Shown: positions 25,221-32,570 of the stretch, in pieces
Position numbering within the stretch: position 1 is the stretch's first letter
Layout of the letters: every line of letters begins with the position of its first letter
Assembly (NCBI GenBank): GCA_003138815.1
Contig: PLHD01000061.1
Coordinates: 1-43,688 of the forward strand
Source: Acidimicrobiaceae bacterium
Lineage (GTDB): Bacteria > Actinomycetota > Acidimicrobiia > Acidimicrobiales > RAAP-2
Length of the DNA stretch: 43,688 nucleotides
Reading direction: 5' to 3'
The notes under the pieces: generated by a model
The model's input: only the letters and a program-made list of their open reading frames with translations
Databases searched by the model: none
What the model was told of the DNA's origin: nothing
Program-made: the position numbers and the translations under genes

Positions 25221-26107
25221 TGGCGCTCTCCTACCCAGAAGGCCACGAGGGCCAGGATTCCCACGCCGAGCAGCAAGCCCACGAAGCCCTCGGCCACCGG
25301 ACCGAGTCCGCCGAGGCCGAGGCCGCCGGGGTTCTGGGGGTGCTCGATCTCGGTCGTGACGTACTTGACGATGTCGCGCACCTGGTAGTCGCTCAGGTTG
25401 CCGGTGAAGCGCGGCATATTGGCGGGTCCGGTGCGTATCGCCTCGACCACCTGGAAGGCCGGGATCTTGCGGAGCGACGGCGCGAAGGTGTCCTCGGCGA
25501 GGGCGTCGCCGTCACCCTCGATGGTGTGGCAAGCCGCGCAGTTGAGCGCGAAGAGAGCCGCGCCGTCGGCCACGTTGGCGTTCTTCAGGTTCGGCGTCGG
25601 AATGTCGGGGTAGCTCGGCAGCAGAGAGTTCACCCACGCCGCCACCGCGAGGGCCTGGACGGGCGTCAGACGAGGCGTGCGGCGCGGCGCCTCGACCGCG
25701 CGCGGGTCCGCGGCCGGCATGCGTCCCGAATCAATCCAGAAGTCGATCGTGGCCGGTCCGAGACCCACGAGGTTCGGGTAGGCGCCGGAGGTCCCGTTCG
25801 CCGCCACGCCGTTCGCCTCGACGCCGTGGCACGAAGCGCAGTTCTCCAGGAACAGCGCCTGGCCGAGGGTCACCAGCTTCGATGAGGGCGCGTTGTACAT
25901 GATCGCGCTGTTGCCGTAACTGATCACGACGCCGCTCTTGTTCTTCACGACCACGCTGGAGTTCGGCGTACCGGCGTTCTTGCGGGTCGTCTGGTACGGG
26001 GTATGCCCGGCGCCGCTGGCGCTCGATACGAACACGCTGAGCGGGGCGAGCACGAGAAAAGCAACCGCCGAGAATGCGCCGAGGCGCTTGATCAGTGAAG
26101 TGGTCAC
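25217..26107 (-). CDS. qcrC: Cytochrome bc1 complex di-haem cytochrome c subunit
   Basis: A 296-residue membrane-tethered cytochrome with two CxxCH sites, CASCH (90-94) and CAACH (190-194), and methionine ligand candidates at SGRMP (130) and ANMPRF (231). An N-terminal signal/anchor (10-30) and a C-terminal transmembrane helix (about 273-292) flank the haem domains. This two-haem form in actinobacteria hands electrons directly to cytochrome aa3 oxidase without a soluble cytochrome c. The chosen start is the GTG at 26107, eight bases past the ctaE stop; the frame open to 26455 is a shadow of ctaE. Confidence 0.95.
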   Translation of the reverse strand: MTTSLIKRLGAFSAVAFLVLAPLSVFVSSASGAGHTPYQTTRKNAGTPNSSVVVKNKSGVVISYGNSAIMYNAPSSKLVTLGQALFLENCASCHGVEANGVAANGTSGAYPNLVGLGPATIDFWIDSGRMPAADPRAVEAPRRTPRLTPVQALAVAAWVNSLLPSYPDIPTPNLKNANVADGAALFALNCAACHTIEGDGDALAEDTFAPSLRKIPAFQVVEAIRTGPANMPRFTGNLSDYQVRDIVKYVTTEIEHPQNPGGLGLGGLGPVAEGFVGLLLGVGILALVAFWVGERQ

Positions 26108-26115
26108 CTCATGAC

Positions 26116-26712
26116 CTACTTGAGCAGGAAGAGGGCCGAGTACAGCCCAATCCATACGACGTCGACGAAGTGCCAGTAGTAGCTGACGCCCTGGAACGTC
26201 GAGAGCTCGCCCGGGTCGCCTTCGCTTCCGCGCATTCGAAACAGCAAGAAGCCCATGGCGACGAGCCCGAGGAAGACGTGCAGCCCGTGCAGTCCGGTTG
26301 TGATGAAGAAGATGGAGCCGTAGGAGTTCGTGTACCAGCGCGTCGCGAGGTGCGTCCACTCGTAGGCCTGGTTGGAGATGAACAGCGTGCCCATGATCAT
26401 CGTGGTAATCACCCAGCGGCGGGCCTCGGGGCGGCGTCGGTGCTCGATGAGCCACACGGCGCGCTGCATGGTGAACGAGGACGCCACCAGAACGATGGTG
26501 AAGATGCCCGACTGCAGGACGTCGAGGTGGGTGCCGACGGGCGGCCAGGCGGCCAGGTGCGCGCGGATAGTGAATAGGGCGGCGAAGAGTCCCGAGAAGA
26601 ACATGAGCTCACTGCCGAGCCAGATCATCACGCCAATGGCGAGCATCGGCGGACGGTCGTGCACTATCTTCTCTTGCTTCGCCAGGCTATTGAGGGGAAT
26701 CGCCTGACTCAT
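26116..26712 (-). CDS. ctaE: Cytochrome c oxidase subunit III
   Basis: A 198-residue, five-helix COX3 protein of the aa3 oxidase. Family marks are MIWLGSELMFFSGLFAALF, LVASSFTMQ, QAYEWTHL, TTGLHGLHVFLGL and SYYWHFVDVVWIGL near the C-terminus. It heads the ctaE-qcrC-qcrA-qcrB order usual in actinobacteria; ctaC, ctaD and ctaF are not in this window. The ATG at 26712 has no ribosome site of its own. An 11-codon frame with a strong site upstream ends in TGA overlapping this ATG, so initiation may depend on coupling to it. Confidence 0.95.
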   Translation of the reverse strand: MSQAIPLNSLAKQEKIVHDRPPMLAIGVMIWLGSELMFFSGLFAALFTIRAHLAAWPPVGTHLDVLQSGIFTIVLVASSFTMQRAVWLIEHRRRPEARRWVITTMIMGTLFISNQAYEWTHLATRWYTNSYGSIFFITTGLHGLHVFLGLVAMGFLLFRMRGSEGDPGELSTFQGVSYYWHFVDVVWIGLYSALFLLK

Positions 26713-26744
26713 CCGTACATTTCTAGTAGAAATCGGCGGGTCAA
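26709..26744 (-). CDS. Possible 11-codon leader frame coupled to ctaE
   Basis: On the minus strand AGGAGG (26750-26755) lies five bases before a TTG (26744) that opens a frame encoding MTRRFLLEMYG. Its TGA overlaps the ctaE ATG as ATGA, the same arrangement as the proven-looking gene overlaps in this window. It could be a leader peptide or simply a device that delivers ribosomes to ctaE. A TTG start and the tiny size keep confidence low. Confidence 0.35.
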   Translation of the reverse strand: MTRRFLLEMYG

Positions 26745-26766
26745 TGCTGCCTCCTACTGAGATGAC

Positions 26767-29073
26767 TCACAGTAACGTCACCGGCAGGTCGCCACAGGCC
26801 ACGATTGCCAGGCGGCGGGTCGGACGGGTCATGGCCACGTAGAGGGTCCGCAACCCTCGAGGGGTCGTGCGCGTCGGGTCCGACGATCCCCGGCTCGCGA
26901 TCTGGCCCGGCTCGACCACGATGGTCGCGTCGAACTCGAGGCCGTTGGCGCCTTCGGCGGCCAGAACCACCAGGCCAGCGCCGAGGCCTCGGCCCTCTTG
27001 CTCACGCGGATCGACGGCATCAAGCCCGCTGCGCAGCAGTATGCCGACCACCTCGTCGACGCGGCTGCCGGTGACGATCACCGCCACCCGGCCCGGCGCC
27101 ACGGCCTGGGCCTCGCGGCGAGTGGCCTTAGCGAGCGTCGCCTCGAATCGTTCGGGGCCGACCACTTCCACGATCGGTGACGTGCCCGCGCGGCGCACGG
27201 GCCGCGGTGGCTCCAGTTCGGGCGTGGCCGCGCGCAGCGTCGGAGCCGCGAAGTCCAGCACCTCTTCGGGCGTGCGGTAGCTCACGCTCAGGTCCACCCG
27301 CGTGGGGCTCCGGCGAGGATCGAGCACCTCGAGTACCGAGTTCCACGACGCCGAGGACGAGACGGTCGTGGCCTGGCCCATGTCGCCCACGATGGTCATC
27401 GACCCCGTGAGGTCGCGACGCTTGAGCACGCGCAGCTCCATTGGCGAGAGGTCCTGGGCCTCGTCGACCACGATGTGCCCGTACGTGACGAACTCCGCCT
27501 CGTCCAGAGCGGTGTTGGCGGAGGGCGCGAGGCGCGCCGCCTCGCGCAGCGCCGCGGCGCGCACGTTGCCGGCGTAGGCGTCGAGATCGACACCGTCGAG
27601 GATGCCCGACTCCTCGATCTTCATCGGGGGGCGCGGGCGCCGGCAGGGACCGAGCAGGATGCGCGCTTCGTCGATGAGCGCCGCGTCGGCCTTGGTCCAC
27701 TTCGTCGCCTCGAGCGACTCGGCCCGCGGCCGGTACAGCAACGCCATTTCCTCGTCGCTCAAGAGGCCCGCCCCCGCGGCGCGGATCAGCGCCGGCGCGC
27801 CGAAGAGGTCGTGCAGGAGTTCCTGACCCGATAGGCGCGGCCAGATCCGCTGAACCACTTCCTTGAACTCGCGGGTGTTTCGAATGAGGTCGGCCAGCTC
27901 GCCGACCTGGGAGATGTCGTCGGACACCTCGCGGACGAATCGATCGAGGTACTCGTTGGCCAGGCGATTGGCCAGTTCGCGGCCCACTGCCGAACGACGC
28001 TGATTGTGGTTGCCCGGACGGCGACGGGCCCTGTCGACCGCCTCCTTCGTGTACTGCGCCTTCAGCACCACGATGGCCCGGCCCACCGGAATCTCAACGT
28101 CGCTGCGCAGAGGGTGCTGACGGGTCCTCAGCGCGCGCGCGACGAACTGGACCATGCGCAGGTCGCCCTTCAGCCAGTCCACGGGCTCGCTGTCGCGGCC
28201 GCGCACGTCGACGTTGGTCACCAGACCCGAGATCGTCGACAGAGTGACCCCCGACTCGCCGAGCGACGGAAGCACATTTTCGATGTAGTTCAAGAAGAGT
28301 GGGTTCGGCCCTACCACGAGCACTCCTTGTCGCTCGAGCGTGGAGCGATAGGTGAAGAGCAGGTAGGCGGCGCGGTGCAGGGCCACCGCGGTCTTGCCGG
28401 TGCCGGGCCCTCCCTGCACGAGCAGTATGCCGGCCAGCGGCGCGCGGATGATTCGGTCCTGCTCGCCTTGGATCGTGGCGATGATGTCGCCCATGTGTCC
28501 GGTGCGTGCGCGCCCGAGGGCCGCGAGCAGCGCGCCGGGGCCGCCGAGCGCGAGGCCGCCGTCGACGAGCCCCTCCTCGGTGGCGGAGCGAACTTCGTCC
28601 TCCGGCAGCATGAGTTCGCCGTCGGCGTCGGCGAAGTACTCATCCTCGACCCCGGTGACCTCGTGGCTGCGCAACGCGACGTGGCGGCGGCGCGCGAGGC
28701 CGAGCGACTCGACGCCCGTGGCACGGTAGAAGGCCTCAGCGACCGGGGCACGCCAGTCCACGACGAGCGCGTTGAGCTCGTCATCGGAAACCGCCAGCCG
28801 TCCGACGTGGTAGGTGTCGCACTGGCCCTGGTTGTTGGGGGCGTAATCGATACGTCCGAAGAAGAGCGGCTGGTCACCGATCGCCAGCTGGTCCAGCCGG
28901 TTGAGCGCCGTGCCCATCACGACGTCGCGCTCGACCAGGTCGCCGGCTCCGCGCATGTTCGCCACCGCCGCGCTGTCGCGCAAGGAACGGGCTTCGTCGC
29001 GCATGTGGTCGAGCGCCTTCAGGGCGATGTCGAGGAACAATTGCTCTTCGGCAATCTCACGCTCGTGCGCCAC
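26767..29073 (-). CDS. helD: HelD-type UvrD/Rep-like ATPase acting on RNA polymerase
   Basis: A 768-residue superfamily-1 helicase-like protein of the HelD group. The N-terminal coiled coil (EREIAEEQLFLDIALKALDH) is the arm that enters RNA polymerase. Walker A is GGPGTGKT (221-228). The Walker B/DEAQ motif is VVDEAQDLSPME, and downstream motifs MTIVGDMGQ, SVSYRTPEEV and LYVAMTRPTRRL are intact. HelD proteins remove stalled polymerase from DNA, and some (HelR) protect against rifampicin. I choose GTG 29073, which has AAAGAGG at good distance; a TTG at 29097 would add eight residues without a ribosome site. It diverges from hemE and is followed by the ctaE operon. No HelR-associated rifampicin element is seen upstream. 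Confidence 0.85.
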   Translation of the reverse strand: MAHEREIAEEQLFLDIALKALDHMRDEARSLRDSAAVANMRGAGDLVERDVVMGTALNRLDQLAIGDQPLFFGRIDYAPNNQGQCDTYHVGRLAVSDDELNALVVDWRAPVAEAFYRATGVESLGLARRRHVALRSHEVTGVEDEYFADADGELMLPEDEVRSATEEGLVDGGLALGGPGALLAALGRARTGHMGDIIATIQGEQDRIIRAPLAGILLVQGGPGTGKTAVALHRAAYLLFTYRSTLERQGVLVVGPNPLFLNYIENVLPSLGESGVTLSTISGLVTNVDVRGRDSEPVDWLKGDLRMVQFVARALRTRQHPLRSDVEIPVGRAIVVLKAQYTKEAVDRARRRPGNHNQRRSAVGRELANRLANEYLDRFVREVSDDISQVGELADLIRNTREFKEVVQRIWPRLSGQELLHDLFGAPALIRAAGAGLLSDEEMALLYRPRAESLEATKWTKADAALIDEARILLGPCRRPRPPMKIEESGILDGVDLDAYAGNVRAAALREAARLAPSANTALDEAEFVTYGHIVVDEAQDLSPMELRVLKRRDLTGSMTIVGDMGQATTVSSSASWNSVLEVLDPRRSPTRVDLSVSYRTPEEVLDFAAPTLRAATPELEPPRPVRRAGTSPIVEVVGPERFEATLAKATRREAQAVAPGRVAVIVTGSRVDEVVGILLRSGLDAVDPREQEGRGLGAGLVVLAAEGANGLEFDATIVVEPGQIASRGSSDPTRTTPRGLRTLYVAMTRPTRRLAIVACGDLPVTLL

Positions 29074-29178
29074 GATGACCTCTTTCTGAGTGCCCAAAAT
29101 AGGGAACTTTCAATTCTAGATGACCTCCGCGGACGCCAAACGTCATCTCCCCTAGATTGAGAGGGATAAAGGAGAGCA
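29074..29178. promoter_or_regulatory. Divergent gap between helD and hemE
   Basis: About 105 bp that must hold promoters for both genes. On the plus strand TAGATT (near 29152) could be a hemE -10, with AAAGGAG just before the GTG at 29179. On the minus strand an AT-rich patch (TTGAAAGTTCCCTATTTTG) precedes helD. Neither has a convincing -35. Confidence 0.3.
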
Positions 29179-30216
29179 GTGAACGAGCCAGCATTTCTCA
29201 GGGCCTGTCGGGGCGAGAGCGTGGGGCACGTGCCGGTGTGGTTCATGCGCCAAGCCGGCCGCTCGCTGCCCGAATACCGTGCCCTCCGCGGGGCTGGGTC
29301 GATCCTGGACGCCATTGGCGACCCGTCGCTCGCCGCGGAAATCACCATGCAGCCCGTTCGCCGCTACGGGGTCGATGCCGCGATCCTCTTCTCGGATATC
29401 GTGGTCCCCTTGCACGCGATCGGCTTCGGCGTGGACGTCGTGCCGGGGCGCGGGCCCGTCGTCGCCCGGCCCTTCAAGGGTCTCGCCGACCTGGAGCGAC
29501 TGCGTGACCTCGCCGAGAGCGACATCACCCACGTCACGGACGCGGTCGACCTGGTGATCAAGGAGCTTTCGGCCTCCGACACGCCGCTCATCGGTTTCGC
29601 CGGGGCGCCGTTCACGGTAGCGAGCTACCTCGTCGAAGGCGCACCCACGCGCGATTTCGCGGTCATCAAGAGCCTTATGCACGCTGACCCCGCGCTGTTC
29701 GACCAGCTGCTCGACCGGCTGGTCTCGATCACCGTGACCTTCCTGCGCGCTCAGGTTGCCCACGGAGCGCGGGCCCTGCAGCTGTTCGACTCGTGGGCGG
29801 GCGCCCTGACCCGCGACGAGTACCGCCGCTTCGCCCTCGAGGCCACGCAGCGCGTGCTCGACGGAGTCGCCGACCTGAAGGTCCCGACGATCCTTTTCGG
29901 CGTGGGCACCGGCGAGCTGCTGGACCTGATGGCGAGCGCCGGCAGTTCGGTGATGGGCATCGACTGGCACGTCGACATCGATGAGGGTCGCCGACGGGTG
30001 GGGGACCGTCCGGTGCAGGGCAACCTCGACCCCGCACGCTGTCTCGGCGGCGTCGAGCTCGGCGTCGAGGCCGCCCGCGAGGTGCTGGCTCGAGCCGGCA
30101 GCGGCGCCGGCCACATTTTCAATCTGGGACACGGCGTGCTGCCCTCGACGGACCCGGTGGTCCTCGAGGCGGTTGTTCGCACGGTCCACGATGAGGGCAG
30201 GGCGGGCGTCCGGTGA
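29179..30216 (+). CDS. hemE: Uroporphyrinogen decarboxylase
   Basis: A 345-residue enzyme that removes four carboxyl groups from uroporphyrinogen III to give coproporphyrinogen III. Conserved blocks are VPVWFMRQAGRSLPEYR at the N-terminus, AAILFSDIVVP with the catalytic-site Asp, FAGAPFTVASYLVEG, LFDSWAG and HIFNLGHGV near the C-terminus. The start is GTG 29179 with AAAGGAG upstream. Its TGA overlaps the hemH GTG. It opens the hemE-hemH-hemY operon. Confidence 0.97.
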   Translation: MNEPAFLRACRGESVGHVPVWFMRQAGRSLPEYRALRGAGSILDAIGDPSLAAEITMQPVRRYGVDAAILFSDIVVPLHAIGFGVDVVPGRGPVVARPFKGLADLERLRDLAESDITHVTDAVDLVIKELSASDTPLIGFAGAPFTVASYLVEGAPTRDFAVIKSLMHADPALFDQLLDRLVSITVTFLRAQVAHGARALQLFDSWAGALTRDEYRRFALEATQRVLDGVADLKVPTILFGVGTGELLDLMASAGSSVMGIDWHVDIDEGRRRVGDRPVQGNLDPARCLGGVELGVEAAREVLARAGSGAGHIFNLGHGVLPSTDPVVLEAVVRTVHDEGRAGVR

Positions 30217-31118
30217 AGACCGGCGTGCTGGTCATGGCCTACGGCACCCCCACGACCCCCCAGGACGTCGAGACCTACTACACACGGATTCGCCACGGCC
30301 GAGCCCCGACGCCGGAGCTGCTCACCGACCTCGTTCGTCGCTACGACGCCATCGGTGGCATCTCGCCGCTGGCCCAGCGCACCGCGGCCCAGGTCGACGG
30401 GATCGCGTCCGCGCTGGAGCTGGCCTCCCCGGGCAAGTTCGACGTGCGCTTCGGCTCCAAGTACGAACCGCCTCTGCTCGAAGAGACCGCCGAGTCCTTC
30501 GTGCGTGACGGCTTCACCCGCGTGATCGGCATCGCGCTGACGCCGCACTCATCGTCGATGTCGACCGACCAGTACATGTCGCGCGCGAGCCAGGCGCTGG
30601 GCGCCGCAGTCACCTTCAGCGCCATCGGCGCGTGGTGGGAGGCCCCGGGCTTCTTGGAGCTCATCGCCGGGCGCGTGCGCGAGGCGCTGGACCTGATACC
30701 CGCCGAGCTCCACGCGACGACCGAGGTGATCTTCTCGGCCCACTCGCTGCCCGAGAAGATCCTGGCGACCGGCGACACGTATCCCGAACAGCTCCACGAG
30801 AGCGCCAGGCGCGCCGCGCGGCTCGCCGGCGTCACGCGCTGGGACATCGCTTGGCAGTCCGCCGGACGCACGGCCGACCCCTGGATCGGCCCCGACATCC
30901 TGACGGTCCTGCGCAAGAAGAAGGACGAAGGAGTGAACGACGTCGTGTCGTGCCCGATCGGGTTCGTCTCCGATCATCTCGAGGTCCTCTTCGACATCGA
31001 CGTCGAGGCCCAGGGCGTCGCCAAGGAGATCGGGCTCAATCTCGTGCGCACGAGGTCGCTCAACGACGACCCCGCCTTCATGGCAATACTCGCCAACGTC
31101 ATCGGTCTGGCGGCTTGA
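30213..31118 (+). CDS. hemH: Ferrochelatase (coproporphyrin type expected)
   Basis: A 301-residue iron chelatase with catalytic His177 in FSAHSLPEK and Glu257 in GFVSDHLEVLFDID. In actinobacteria this enzyme inserts iron into coproporphyrin III (CpfC) within the coproporphyrin-dependent route. Only one cysteine lies in the C-terminal half, so the [2Fe-2S] cluster found in mycobacterial ferrochelatase is lacking, and the protein is shorter than that form. GTG 30213 overlaps the hemE stop as GTGA. The hemY gene follows with no gap. Confidence 0.95.
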   Translation: MKTGVLVMAYGTPTTPQDVETYYTRIRHGRAPTPELLTDLVRRYDAIGGISPLAQRTAAQVDGIASALELASPGKFDVRFGSKYEPPLLEETAESFVRDGFTRVIGIALTPHSSSMSTDQYMSRASQALGAAVTFSAIGAWWEAPGFLELIAGRVREALDLIPAELHATTEVIFSAHSLPEKILATGDTYPEQLHESARRAARLAGVTRWDIAWQSAGRTADPWIGPDILTVLRKKKDEGVNDVVSCPIGFVSDHLEVLFDIDVEAQGVAKEIGLNLVRTRSLNDDPAFMAILANVIGLAA

Positions 31119-32561
31119 GTGGCGCGTCCCTCCGTCGTGGTCGTCGGCGGCGGCATCAGCGGCCTGGCGGCGGCGTGGGAGCTCTCCGGCGCGGCCCGGG
31201 GGCCGAACGACGAGACGCCGCGCGTCGAGCTCATCGAGGCGAGCGACCGCCTGGGCGGTGCACTGGCGACGACGACGTTCGCAGGACGCACCATCGACCT
31301 CGGCGCCGACGGCTTCCTCGCGCGCCGACCCGAAGCCACCGCGCTGGTCACCGAGCTCGGTTGGTCCGATCGATTGGAGGCGATAGCCGTCAGCGGATCG
31401 TCCATCTGGCTGCGAGGATCGCTGTACGAACTGCCCGCGGGGCTGGTCCTAGGCGTGCCGACCTCGGCCGCGGTCGTCAGATCGGTCAAGGGCCTCAGCT
31501 GGCGGGCCCGCCTGGCCGCCCGGCGCGACGAGCTGTTTCCCGCCGCGTTCAGCGTCGGTGACGACGCGTCGATCGGCGAGATACTGCGCACCAAGCTCGG
31601 CCCCGAACTCACGTACCAGTTGATCGAGCCGATGGTCGGCGGCATCCAGGCCGGGCGCATCGACGAGCTGTCCGCGAAGTCGGTCTTTCCCGCTCTCTTG
31701 GACGCGGCGCGGCGAGGTGGGTCGCTCATGAGGGCGCTCGCCACTCCCGCCGGTGGCGACTCCGCGACACCGGCGCCGACCGCGGCGAACAGTCCGATGT
31801 TCTACTCTCTGACCAGCGGAATCGGATCGCTCGCCGAGGAGCTCGGGCGTCAGCTCGTCGCCCGCGGCGTCGTGCTGCGCACCGGCGTGGAGGTCACCGC
31901 CCTGCGACGCACGCCGTCGGGCAGCTACCCGTGGGAGGTCGACACGGCCAACACCACTACTCCCGCGGACCGCCTGGTTCTGGCCACGCCGGCCCACGTC
32001 ACGAGTCACCTCCTCGGGCACCGGGACCCGGCACTGGCGGCGCTGGACAGCGTGAAGAGTGCCGGTGCCGCGATGGTGACCTTCAGCGTGGCGCGCAGTG
32101 AGATCACTCTTCCCGAGCACGGCACCGGCGTCCTGGTCCCCCTCGGAACGGTCTGGTCGGGCGATGGCTCGATGCTGGTCACGGCCATCACCTTCCTGGA
32201 CCGGAAGTGGCCGCGCCTCGTGCGAGAGGACGACGTCGTGCTGCGCGCCCACGTGGGACGCAGCGACGACGTGCGCTGGGCGTCGCTCAGCGACGAGGAA
32301 CTCACCAATAGGGTGGCGAGCGAACTGGCGGCGCTGCTGCCGCGCTTCGGCGCCGCGTCGGAGTCGCTCGTGCACCGCTGGCAGCCGGGTCTGCCCCAGT
32401 ACTACGTGGGTCACGACCGGATGGTGGTGGCGGCCAAGCTGGCCGCCACGTCGATCCGGGTCGCCCTCGCCGGAAACGCCTACGACGGCGTCGGCGTCCC
32501 GGCCAGTATTGGCTCGGGACGACGCGCCGCCCGTGAGACGTTGAACTCTCTGAAGCCTTGA
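31119..32561 (+). CDS. hemY: Protoporphyrinogen/coproporphyrinogen oxidase, HemY/CgoX type
   Basis: A 480-residue FAD-dependent oxidase. The dinucleotide motif VVVVGGGISGLAAAWEL opens the protein, followed by IEASDRLGGALAT and the family blocks DLGADGFLARRPE, EPMVGGIQAGRIDELSA and, at the C-terminus, VALAGNAYDGVGVPASIGSG. With HemE and HemH it forms the coproporphyrin branch; the final decarboxylase ChdC (HemQ) is not in the window. GTG 31119 directly follows the hemH TGA. It converges on the DUF5666 gene with 9 bp between the stops and no strong terminator. Confidence 0.93.
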   Translation: MARPSVVVVGGGISGLAAAWELSGAARGPNDETPRVELIEASDRLGGALATTTFAGRTIDLGADGFLARRPEATALVTELGWSDRLEAIAVSGSSIWLRGSLYELPAGLVLGVPTSAAVVRSVKGLSWRARLAARRDELFPAAFSVGDDASIGEILRTKLGPELTYQLIEPMVGGIQAGRIDELSAKSVFPALLDAARRGGSLMRALATPAGGDSATPAPTAANSPMFYSLTSGIGSLAEELGRQLVARGVVLRTGVEVTALRRTPSGSYPWEVDTANTTTPADRLVLATPAHVTSHLLGHRDPALAALDSVKSAGAAMVTFSVARSEITLPEHGTGVLVPLGTVWSGDGSMLVTAITFLDRKWPRLVREDDVVLRAHVGRSDDVRWASLSDEELTNRVASELAALLPRFGAASESLVHRWQPGLPQYYVGHDRMVVAAKLAATSIRVALAGNAYDGVGVPASIGSGRRAARETLNSLKP

Positions 32562-32570
32562 GGCAACTTC

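Noticed and set aside
29073-29178. Rifampicin-associated element upstream of helD
   Set aside because: No GGGGCTTGC-type inverted repeat is present, so the HelR-specific regulation cannot be claimed.
32552-32566. GCCT-TG-AGGC as terminator between hemY and the DUF5666 gene
   Set aside because: Only four base pairs with a two-base loop and no T-tract.
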